Source: Clavaria fumosa (taxonomy: Eukaryota > Basidiomycota > Agaricomycetes > Agaricales > Clavariaceae). From it: a stretch of DNA of 64,000 nt. Positions 11,815 through 22,127 of this stretch are shown in pieces. The position numbers and the translations under genes are program-made. Positions within the stretch are counted from its first letter, which is position 1. Each line of letters starts with the position of its first letter. Where the stretch lies: contig OX637794.1 of NCBI GenBank assembly GCA_951802425.1, forward strand, positions 4,588,001 through 4,652,000. The letters run 5' to 3'. Under the pieces are notes generated by a model. That model was given only the letters and a program-made list of their open reading frames with translations, made no database searches and was not told the DNA's origin.

Positions 11815-13932
11815 TCTACTGGATATATCTCCCATCTCTCCTCGGGGACCGCCTGCCGACTCCGATTGGATAGCGGTATTCGGCTGTCTATGCGCCTCCC
11901 CCTTCTGGTCTTCCTTGGTCGCGTTGCACGCAGACGCATGCCTCCATACACGACAGGCACGCACGAATATATAACAAGCACACTCTCCCCACTCTCCCAC
12001 CTTCTGCACATTCTCTCGCCCCTGCAACTCTCGGTCTTCGCCATGCACTTCGCTTTTGTATTTCTATGCCGCTCCCCAGCATCGTCACGCCTTCACGCCT
12101 CTCTGGCCTCCATGTCATGTTCATCGCAAGCAGCAATCATCAACCATCTCTCAACATCCATCTTTTCTTCCTTCGATCTCAGTTGTTTTTTTTCTTTTGT
12201 CTTTTCGTGTTTCTTTTTTTGTGCTCTGAAGGAAGAGGTCTTCCACATGGAACGGAATCCGTTTTTTGGTTAGGTTGGATGGAAGGGTCGCAGATGGATG
12301 ATCCCAGGTCCTTCTCTTTGTCTCATGCTCTGTACCACTATAGGTTTCCTTTTTCTCTCGAGACGGACGTGAAGCGGAATGGCATTTACTGGACGATGTT
12401 GTCGTATGTCTGTTGAAACTATATGATCAAAAAACAATACGCGAAATGTCTTTTCCATTACACCCGCGTCTGAGTCTAAGTCGAGCGTGTGGAAACTTTC
12501 TCCCGCAGCCCGGGGTGTAAGTCTTCCCGTTCACATTTCATTACGAATTGGACCCGGAGCTTAGATTACAGATTACAGCTTGGAGCCTTGGACGCCTGAC
12601 TCGCTGACGACCAGCAGTGGCGCCCGGAGCCTGCCTGGGTGGAACTTCTCCCCGAAGCCCGCGTGATGAACGTGTGTAACCAACCCCCACCTGGGCTGCG
12701 CTGCTGCTGCTCGCATTACTCGCAACTGTATGCGCCGCTGGAACAGTAGCAAGCCCGGATTTGGGTGTGCGTGAATGTGGTGACGAGTAGTTGGCCCGTA
12801 GGAGTGGTGAGATGGGCGCTGAGATGCCAGCGGGCGTCCAGCGTCCAGCGTCCAGCTTTCAGCGCTCAGACGAAGGGCGCTCGATTGGGCGTGCGCTGGT
12901 GCTGTGGTACTGAATGCGTGTGCCGTATACTGTATAGTGTATAGTGTATATTATTATTATATGGTGCGTTTGATGCGGCGATAACCGTTACCGTGGCCCC
13001 AGGCTTGCTGCTGCACCTGCCCTTCGGGTGTGGTACAGCTGCGGCTCTCTGGCGTTGTTGCGTCACTTGGCTGGCCCCTATTGGGGTGGACTGGATGTGG
13101 AGCCTCCTTGTCAGGTTTTGTCGATTACATGTACCGGGTTCTATATTTTGCTGGCTACTGTAGCTGTGCGTCATGGGAGGGTCAAATTTAGCTGTGTCCC
13201 AAAACTGTAACTGTATCGCATCGCAATACTACTACGCAAGTGGCGTTGCCACTGCGGTGTAACGCATCATATTTGGGAAGGATCAAAATCCCAAAACCGC
13301 TTTCTGCTGTACCACAATGATCCACATCTGCTTTGATTGCATCATATCATGCGCGAGCCAGCATTCAGACCCCTGCTGGGTGGCGCGGGTCGTCTCGTTT
13401 GCGTTTTGCGTGAATTGGCGATGCGAACTGTGGAGCTTTTGACATCGCCTGAACTGAATGCGAGTTGATGACGGCGTCGCCGGCCATCCTCTCTGTGCAG
13501 GGGGGGGGTAGGGGGGAAAGATGCAACACAGTATCTGATTAGACGATGGCGGCTGCCCTCTTGCTGTTGGCCATTTTGATTATGATGATGGGAAGACTGT
13601 GATGGCGGTCGTCATCAACGACGGCTCGCTAGTTAAGTAGAAGTGCTTGGCGGTGCCTTCGAACGTTTTCCCCTCCCCTCACGATCAACGACGAGCTACT
13701 GGTTCTTGTCCTTGTCCTTGTTTTTGTTCTTTGACTTTACGCTGCGGAAGTGCCGGTCGGTATGTCTTGGTTCTGCCTTGACCCTTCTGCTGCACCGAGC
13801 TTACGATGATACCCCTTCTCCTTCGCTTGGGCGCGAAAATAATAATAATACTAATAATGGCCAGCCTCCCACTGATCCCACTCCTTGAAATCAACGACAA
13901 ACACTTGCACGGACGAAAGAAACAACACACAC
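11815..13932. other. Intergenic, simple-sequence rich
   Basis: No supported gene. Contents are pyrimidine- and T-rich tracts (12180-12220), a short CGTCCAG triplication (12836-12856), a TGTATAG repeat with ATT runs (12925-12962), a G run at 13501-13508 and an AAT/ATA microsatellite at 13840-13858 just upstream of the secreted repeat protein. A TATATAAC motif near 11968 could be a core promoter, but the only ATG-led frame below it (12042) is short and looks non-coding. Confidence 0.5.
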
Positions 13933-14788
13933 ATGCGCACCTACGTAGCAGCTTCGGTTCTGCTCCTCTGCGCTACGGCGGCCACCGCCGCACCGCTCTG
14001 CCCGTACGTTGGTTTCCCCACCCCCCATGGCTCCTCCCCAAGCCTAATCGAGCCCCGCCTCCGCCAGCGGCGCAGGGTGCGGCCTCCAAGCGCGCAGCGG
14101 CACGGGCAGCACGCACGACCCGCGGGCGCCTGCACCCCTGCCGGTGCCCGATATGCCGATGATGCGCTACCGCGTCGGGCTGGCTGGGGCCAGGCCGCGC
14201 GCGAACGCCGACGACGACGACGACGACGATGACGACGGGCTCGACAGGCGCGACCACCATCTGGACGGCCGGGGGGCGGACAAGCCCGGCGTCGCGCTGT
14301 ACAGACGCGCGGACAGGAAGCCTGTTGCGCTGTATGCCAAGCGCGAGCACTACCTGCACGACCGGGAGGCGGCGGGTGGGAAGCCGGGCGTCGCGCTGTA
14401 CAAGCGTGCCGACAAGACGCCTGTTGCGCTGTATGCGAAGCGCGAGTACCATCTGGACGACCACCATCTGGACGACCGGGGGACGGGTGGGGAGCCGGGC
14501 GTCGTTGCGTTGTATGCGCGCGAGGAGCACTTGGCGGGGCGCGCGGACAAGAAGGGGCCTGTCGCGCTGTATGCTAGGGGCAGCAGCTATTTGCACGGCC
14601 GGGAGGCGGGTGGTGGGAAACCTGGCGTCGCGTTGTACAAGCGTGCCGACAAGAAGCCTGTTGCGCTGTATGCGAAGCGCAGCCGCCTGCACGACCGGGG
14701 TTCGGACGGGCCTGTTGCGTTGTATGAACGCAGCCATCTGGACGACCGGGGTTCGCCCGAGGGGCTAGTGCCCATGCATGCACGGTAG
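13933..14788 (+). CDS. Secreted repeat protein with Kex2-type sites; candidate peptide (KEP/RiPP-like) precursor
   Basis: Two exons, 13933-14003 and 14098-14788, joined by a 94-nt GTACGT..GCAG intron that restores frame, giving 253 codons (an acceptor at 14109 is also in frame). Residues 1-20 form a classic signal peptide (MRTYVAASVLLLCATAATAA) ending in Ala. A Pro-rich leader and a run of nine Asp follow. From about residue 85 to the end there are nine copies of a V-A-L-Y core in two alternating forms, PGVALY followed by KR or RR and PVALYA followed by KR or single Arg. Spacers are rich in His, Asp, Leu, Gly and Arg. KR/RR are the recognition sites of the Golgi protease Kex2, so the product should be cut into short Tyr-containing peptides. 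Known precedents for this layout are fungal KEP proteins, yeast alpha-factor type pheromones and dikaritin RiPP precursors (ustiloxin type). No DUF3328/UstYa partner lies in this window. Function is inferred; it could be structural (repellent-like). Confidence 0.82.
14284..14727 (+). repeat. Coding repeat array, nine V-A-L-Y units
   Basis: Nine in-frame copies of the VALY core (one reads VVALY), with a Tyr in every copy. The higher-order unit is about 33 residues, one PVALYA-KR and one PGVALY-KR with spacer, visible two to three times. The DNA repeats too, so the antisense strand also has a long open frame. Confidence 0.88.
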
Positions 14789-16857
14789 TGTGTCTCCCTG
14801 TCCGTGCGAGCGTGATTCCTGACGTTTTTTTTTTGGCGTTCGTAGCAGCAGCGAGGCAGACTCCATGGATGATGACCTTGACTGAGTGGGTTTTTTTTTT
14901 TTTTTTTTTTTCGTACGATGTTGTTTTTCTTTTTTTGATGTTGTTGGTTACACGTACCCTAAAATCATGGCGTGTTTTTTTCTTTTATATTTTTTACATC
15001 ATGGTGTTGGCTGGACGCGTTACACGATCGCAGACTCGTGTATGGGGAGGTTTCTCCAGATCAATATCCTTGACACAATGCAAATGAATGGACACCTACA
15101 TAACCTCCGAACCGTGTAAGCTTATGCAACGGTGACCCCCCCCGGTAACAAGCCTTTGATCCCCTGCCCTCGAGGTCAGAGGAAACGTCACAGAAGTTGG
15201 GCGAGAGCCGATGTATGCATCAACGGACTGAGTTGTATAGTTGACGTGTTTTCTCGCGGTTGATTTTTGGACACGCGCTTGTTTTTATTTATTTTCCCTT
15301 GGGAGGAGACCGCGGCCCATAACCGGTACACGCGGAACCATGAGGCGCCATGGAACCTTCGTTTGGAAACGGAACTTTCTTATGCGTTGCAGACGGAGTT
15401 CGCGGATACAGCAGTCTTGGATGCTGTACTCTTTCCTTCAGGCCTCAATACGAAAAAAAAAAAGAAGAAAAGAAAGACCAGAAGAAATATCGGAGTTATT
15501 CGTCAAACTGTACATGTAATTATTACAGCATAAACGACATAAACGCTTGGGTAGAACAGAAATCGGACGACTACTATGGTGGTGCGTATCTGCGGTTGCG
15601 GCGAGGACGAAGCATGGAGACACTAAGCCAAGAATGGAGAGAAGACGGCCAAGATGCGGACACGCATGACAAAAATGTACCCCAAAATCATTTCTTTTCA
15701 CTACATCAGGGGGGGGGACCCTGCCTTTATAAACCACGGCGGCGAGCGTAGACCCTTGTGCTTCTTTCAAGATGATGGATACGCGGAGGCTCGAGCGAGG
15801 CACTGCTGACCCGCTGCGAGGACAGATCTCAGTGACAGGCGCAGAGTACAGGCGGAATTCATGTGTTGACAGACAGGGGAAGCGAGAGGCAGACCGAAGT
15901 AGTACCGCATCCTGCGGTGATCAGTAATAATTCTGTCTTGGACTGTAGGCTTTGAATTGAAAGTTGGGCTCGGGGGGCGACGCAGCTCAGATACAATGGT
16001 CTAGTATCGATTAGTGTGCCTAGCAGTACAAACACGGCCTTATTAGAATTGACTCGCGTCACCGCAGGGACAGAAGCGGCGAGCGATACAAGAATTTTGA
16101 AGATGACTCAGGTTGCGTTGCAAAAGAGAGTCGCAGAGAGGCGTAAAAGAGCTCGAGTCAGAAGGCGACCAGATTGGAAAGTCTAGCACCAAGATTGGGG
16201 GGTTAGCTGTCTTGGCGACGACATGTCCCATCAAAAGCGGTCTATTCTGGGTGTGCCAACGTGTGGTGGCGAGAATGAATGCGGTGGATTGCAGGATGTG
16301 GTGCGCTCAACGCCTGAGAACGGTGAGCTCCGTAGTAAGTTTTGTACAGCATCGATCTCCAAGAACAGATCAACTGTGCACGCTGTCGACACCGCTCCGC
16401 GGGGCAGCACCACCAAGAAGAGAAAGACGCCCGTAGAAATGATCAGCGCTGTGAGGCTCTGTACCTTACATGAGGGTCGCGACATGCGATCGATACTGCC
16501 TGAACAGCTTTTCGATATATTTTTTTGTAAACCCTAGCGGAGGTAGATCAAAATCAGTAGCAGCGTGTTGCAGTGCTGCGATTCAGCTTGCGAGTGAGCA
16601 GATATCGGTGATTGCGGTCAAGCGCTCGCCGAGCAACACGCGACGCTGCAGCTGACAGGCCAGTGCACGCCGGCTCAAATAAGGAGTGATTACATAATCA
16701 TTAACGAACCGAGCTAGTTCATTACATCAGCAAGTTACGTAAGCAACCGCGGAGCACGACAGCATCTGCAAACAAGTACGGGAAACGCGCAAGCCGCGAG
16801 AGCGACATTGGCAGTCGACAACTACTTGGGGCGTTTTGCTCTTCGTCGTCTGCAACG
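14789..16857. other. Intergenic between the repeat protein and the transporter gene
   Basis: No supported gene. T runs at 14822-14833 and 14890-14911 follow the stop codon of the repeat protein, fitting a 3' region. A poly-A/AAG patch lies at 15450-15475. Short frames on both strands show no domain. The last 200 bp presumably hold the promoter of the 16858 gene; no clear TATA box is seen. Confidence 0.5.
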
Positions 16858-19512
16858 ATGGCCACTTCTTTCGCCGCGTATGCATCTCAGTTCTTGAAAA
16901 AACAGCAAGCCGCGGACGCCAGTCTCTCCTCGTCGCAACCAATGTTCTTCTCTTTCACCACAGACGACGGCTCTCGCGCGGGCCATAACGTCGAAAGTGA
17001 TCTCGACGACATCGACGATCCTCATCTACGAGACAGCGCAGGCAGGAGTCACGCTGCGTATACGGCTCAGGACGACGACCAAGACCCGTACCTGCGACTG
17101 GACGACGAGGAACAGCGACTATGGTATGACTCACGCCCAGTCCCGCAGGTGTCGTCTCGGCTCCATCCTTCGGGTTCAGGTCGACCAGAATCACCCAAAG
17201 GCTGGCTTGCGCATCAAGCATCACCTCTACGTTCTCCATCGACCTCATCATCATCATCGGATTCAGGTCCTCCACCAGATATGTTTGCCAGTCCTTCCCA
17301 ACCACTACGTCGTCCTTCAATCTCGGTCGCCATGACAGAATCTCTGTTGCCCCGGGATGGTCATGCAAGACCCATCGACGTATTTTCTCTTCCTGATCCA
17401 CGGCTTGTGCCCCGCACTCGACGAAAATATCATGACTCGATTTGGACTGCTATTTGGTGTACTGGACTTACACTCTGTATCTCCTCTTCTATTCTCATCC
17501 TCTTTCTCACGCACAAGCCACCCAAACCTCCACGAGCACTTCCGTATACCACACTCTTGCACACAGTTCCTCTACTGACAATCCTTACATTCTTGAGCGC
17601 ACTTGTTGCCTACACTCACATCTTCTTGCTACGCATTTTTGTGCAACCCGTTATGATAGCGACATCCCTGTTCATACCGGCCACACTTCTTGTCTCTGCC
17701 ATTTGGGCCTTCATTGGCAGCTTCATGTGGGATGCCGACAAGGAGCCGACATGGGGCGAAACTGTAGGGTGAGTTGCTCGAGTTCCATTTACCAGCTGGA
17801 CTGGATTGATGTGATGTGCTCAGGCTCCGGATATTTTCACTCATTCCACTCGTCCTAGCGTTAATTACTGCCCGTCGCCTCGTTGACCTACCACGCAACA
17901 TCCACATGACTTCTGCCGCCCTAAATCTGACCACCCGACTTCTCCTCGCCAATCCCTTCCTACTCGCCTTATCGCCGGTCATCCTGCTTGCCGCCCTCCT
18001 CGCTTCTATCCCCTTCCTTACGCTGATCTTCCGTCTGTTACTAATCGGATATGTCTCTCACCCGGATGGGTCGACTTCGGAATGGCACGTTAAAGCTTGG
18101 GCGAACTGGGCGATTGCTGGAACAGTGTTGGTCTGGCTGTGGAGTTGGGGTGTTGCTAGAGGAGTTCTGAGAGTAACATGTGCCGGGGTCATTGGCGCTT
18201 GGTATTTTGCGGAGTAGGCCGAATTCATACTCATGCCGACTAACAACTAATGGTGTGTTTCACCGCAGCCCGGACCTTGCACCGCCGCCTCCTATTTCCA
18301 CCCATACAATACACGCAGCACTCATCCGAGCCGCTTTCCCTTCGTTAGGGACCGTCGTCCTCTCTTCTCTCATCCTCACTAGTATCCGCTTGCTCGGGCT
18401 TTTCACCGCGTTCTTGCGCATCGCGCCATATTATTTCCCCTTCGCCTTACGCCCATTTCTACAGCCACTCACCATCGGCATGGGCATGGCCGTGGGCATG
18501 TTAGAGGGCGCCACAACGGCGTTGAGCAAGCACGCGCTGGTGTATACCGGCTTGACTGGCGATGCATTCTTTCCGAGTGCGAGGAGGGCACGGGCATTGA
18601 GCGCTGCGGCTGAGGCGTCCGAGGAGGGGAGGTACCAACGGAAGTTCAAGCGCGAACGTGCGAACGTCATCCTTCTCGGATTTCTTTTCCCACTGACATG
18701 TGCGAACTGATACATAGCACCCTTGGCGTTGCTGACGGTGGCGCCGCTGACTCTGACGTTTCCGTTCGCGCTGACGACCTATCTATTTGTCGCGCACACA
18801 CTCGGGGCGCCAGACCAGGCGCTTGGAGCGGCTGTGCTCGCCGGCGGCGTCACAGCTATCGTAGGCCTGTTCTGCGTTGGCCTGGTCAAGGATACGTGAG
18901 TAGTCGGAGGCTCTTCTTTCACCGCGAGGAGCCGTGGGGCTAACCGGAATCTTGGAACGTTCGTAGATTGGACACCCTTTACATGTGCTATTGTATCGAC
19001 AAGGATGTTGGCGAGAGGCGAAGGGAAGAGGTTTTCGATGCCGTGCGTCTAACTACATTCGAAGAAAGGCTTGCGACGCGGGACGCTTACCTTTGTTTTG
19101 GCAGTTCGAGTATGAGAATAAACCCCGAGGCAGATCACAACGTCCTTTACCCTCACCCCTGGACCAGCCCCAGAACCAGCTTCATCGCGCTCCGCCCACC
19201 TCGCAACCTTCGCAACAGCAAGCCAAGCCCAAGTCTCGCCCAGAAGAACCCGCTCTTGTCCCTGTGCCTCTGATGACTCCCCGATCGCCACCAATGCCAC
19301 CAACGACGGCGCCCACGCGGCCGTTGCACGTCCCTGCGCGGCCACTTCCTCCCATGCGCCCACCAGTGCCCGAGCGCGAGGATTCTGACCCGTTTGTGCG
19401 CGACCTGGACGAGGATAGCGTTGCTGAACCGCATGGCAGTGGCGTGGCTGGGTACTCCCTGTCTGTGGAGGAGCAAGACTCGCAGATTTTCCCTGGGTCA
19501 GGGCTTTTTTGA
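16858..19512 (+). CDS. Choline-transporter-like protein (SLC44/CTL, Pns1-related)
   Basis: Six exons can be joined in frame: 16858-17768, 17824-18213, 18269-18657, 18718-18895, 18967-19042, 19105-19512, giving 783 residues. The N-terminal 180 residues are hydrophilic and Ser-rich. A multi-pass membrane domain follows with about ten hydrophobic segments (for example IWTAIWCTGLTLCISS, VMIATSLFIPATLLVSAIWA, LIPLVLALITARR). The family signature DTLYMCYCIDKDVGERRREEVF sits at the end of the membrane domain, next to the conserved LFCVGLVKDT. The C-terminal tail is Pro-rich and disordered. The family is placed in plasma or vacuolar membrane and linked to choline or thiamine transport; the substrate in fungi is uncertain. 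Membership is secure from the C-terminal signature and topology. All five introns are 55-72 nt. Confidence 0.9.
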
Positions 19513-20289
19513 GTTTTTAAGAACTTTGGTTGTAGTTCCTGGGCATGTTCGGCGGAGGGTGGAGTCTAGCAGATGGTTGTCAAATGGCTCATCAACACAG
19601 CGAATCAACCGTAGCGGAGATAATTCTATAGATGCAGGTTAACGTCGTTTATTCTTGTAAGTATATACATCGAGATACGCTTTTGCACTTGCTTGGGTGA
19701 ACTGGTCTTCGTTCAACTTGAGTTTGCAAGAACAAGAGTATTATGCCCAGTATTCGTTGCCTTCCCGTGCTTTTGGAGGTGATACGACTCGCAGCCTACA
19801 TCCAAACCCTTGAAGTCACTTGTCCAGAGTGATATTAAGTTGGGCAGGAGGTTCTCCCAAACAAGGTGCATGAAATCATAAGGAAAGGAAGATGGAAGAG
19901 TCAGGGAGGAAAGATAGCTGAGGATAGGTATGCCTTTGATTTCAAACAATTTAGAGAGTCATTCCAACTCCATCTGCATTGATGCTAGTTGCACCCATGT
20001 CACTAGCATCACCCACATGACCCCCCTCATGACAGTGTGACCTTAACACTCAAATGTGCCACCAATGGTCAGCTGTGTATCTACTTTGAATATGCTCCCT
20101 TCTTTGCCCCCAGTAACCTATAACTACAATATCTATGATCTGAGAATCCCCCTGTAGTTATAGTTACATATATGATTATTTAATTAGGTCACAACCCATG
20201 ACTGGTCATGCTTGCAACCTTACCTATGCCTCCCTAACCCCTCGCAACCTTAGTAGAGCACATGCATAGTTACCTTACAACTAAACATA
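19513..20289. other. Intergenic: transition from host island to mobile-element block
   Basis: No gene seen. Base composition falls to AT-rich and CpG becomes scarce from about 19.65 kb, which marks the edge of the repeat block. Confidence 0.5.
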
Positions 20290-20297
20290 CCCTGCAC

Positions 20298-20590
20298 TAG
20301 TGTTGCTGTGGTCTGGTTTGGTCCGGTTCTTGACCAATATTGTCGAACCCCGAACCGGACTTAAGGTCCGGTTCAGGCAAATTCTCGAACCTTGAACCCG
20401 GTTCTGGTCCAGTTCGAGGTTCACGAACCGGACTATTACCTAATTTGGTAATGGTTCGACCAATTTTGGCCCCCTCGAACCTGAAAAACGGTTCGGTTCG
20501 GCCATCGACTGAACTTTGAACCGGACTTTGGTCCAGTTCGCAAAAGTTCAGGTTCGAACCCTGGTTCAGAACCGAACTGCGGCAACACTA
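20298..20590. mobile_element. Non-autonomous hAT-type MITE, 293 bp
   Basis: The left end TAGTGTTGCTGTGG and right end (reverse complement TAGTGTTGCCGCAG) are terminal inverted repeats. The element is flanked by an exact 8-bp duplication CCCTGCAC (20290-20297 and 20591-20598). An 8-bp duplication with a TAGTGTTGC-type end is diagnostic of the hAT superfamily. The interior carries no gene and consists of repeated GAACCGG / CCGGTTC motifs in both orientations, probably subterminal transposase-binding sites or a foldback structure. Confidence 0.9.
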
Positions 20591-20598
20591 CCCTGCAC

Positions 20599-22127
20599 TA
20601 CTAGTTATGCCCTCAGCACATATGTATATAAGTCTTGCATGTACTTACAGTACTGTAGACTTGATATTGATGCACTTTGGTTTAAGCTTGAGGCTATTAC
20701 ACCCTTTAAGCTTGGAACCACCATGATTGATAGGTCTTGTCTCACTTGGTGACCTTGACAACACCAAGACACACTCTGCTTCTTCCTAAATCATCCTCTG
20801 TGCTCATATAGACTTGTGCACTTAAGTATTTCTCTCCTCTCATCTTGGTGCTAACTTTCTGGAACCCCATAGGTTCATTTCTCAGTTGGCAAAGTCATCG
20901 CCTTCACTGACAACTTCCTTACCATCATTGTGACTACTTGTGACCTACCTTCTCAGCAACATCTCTTTCCCCTCAACTTGTCTTTTTCTGTTTCTACACT
21001 TTGTCAAACATTTTTGCAACCTTCCAGGACTGAGTATTCTTGATTGTACTTGACAGTTGTTTGGTCTTAGCAAGTTTACAGGATCAGTCACCATCAAATT
21101 GACCTTCAGTGTTATTTACAAGATGGGACAGGCCCTACCATATTGTTGTCATAACCTTACAATTAAGTCATGTGAGACCCAGTCTGATACATCAGCAAAT
21201 GGTCAAACTACTGAATCTGACTGAAACCCCTAGTAGTCAGGGGAAGTCAATGAGGTCAGATAGGTGAGGGGGTGAGTGGTAAGGCTATGTGAGAGACTGT
21301 CATCAGGGTGAGTGAGGGTAGAGAAAGGGTATGTGATGAGGAGGGTTGAGGTTAGATTAAGGGTAAGGTTGGGGGTGATTCAAGTGTGAGAGTGAAATTG
21401 GTTGTGAGAGAGCAGGTGAATGAAGTAAGGGTGAATATGAATGAGGGTGGGTAGGTGAAGGGTAAGCAGGGGTTAAGGTGATTGAGGGGAGAGTGGATGA
21501 GGGTGAAGGGGAGTGAGAGTGAGAGTGATTGAGACTGAGGGTGACAGGTGGAGTGGGTGAAGGTGCAGGTAAGAGTAGGGGTGAGGGTGCATGCATTGGT
21601 ACATGTTCTAACATATTCTAACAGCTTTCAACCACTCAACTGAGTTGGCCTCAACCCCTCTGCTTGCTCCTTGCAGCATCTACAAGGGTTTTTGTTGTTC
21701 CTTACTTATTACAGACATGATACCAAAGCCACAGGTGCTACCTGTGACCTGCTTTATTTAGTGGCAACACCATGGGTCCTTATCTAGTAAATTGTTCAGG
21801 GTCAACCAAACCATTTTCAAGCTACAGGATAATCTGGGAAGCAGATATATAAAATGGTTGACTTTGTTCTAGTCATTTGGAAAATTGGCAAATTGACAAC
21901 ACAGTGATATAATAAAAAAGAGGACAGACATAGAATCAGAGTATAACTGTCATCATCCTCCCTTTACTATTTTCTGCTTCCCTTCTTGGTTGTACATCTA
22001 CCTTCCTTACATTTCTGCCTGAGCAGATTGAGATCATGAAACCATCTTAACAATGAAAGGTCATTCCATACATGCAGGTGCTTCTAAGTACTGGGAAGAG
22101 GCAGTGTCCCTGGTAATCACCAGATAC
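20599..22127. other. Gene-free, low-complexity stretch
   Basis: No gene is supported. 21235-21600 is a purine- and GT-rich low-complexity tract built from variants of GTGAGGGTGAG on the plus strand. The rest is CpG-poor unique-looking sequence, probably old mobile-element debris. Confidence 0.5.

Noticed and set aside
12042..12273. Short frame after a TATATAAC motif
   Set aside because: It consists of Phe/Ser/Cys translated from pyrimidine tracts, which is typical of non-coding DNA.
13973..14737. 254-codon frame antisense to the secreted repeat protein
   Set aside because: It is the mirror of the coding repeats. The sense frame has signal peptide, intron and processing sites; the antisense frame has none.
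20298..20590. tRNA-like T-loop words (GGTTCGAACC) near 20550
   Set aside because: They are part of the hAT MITE motif array. No acceptor stem or anticodon arm can be drawn.
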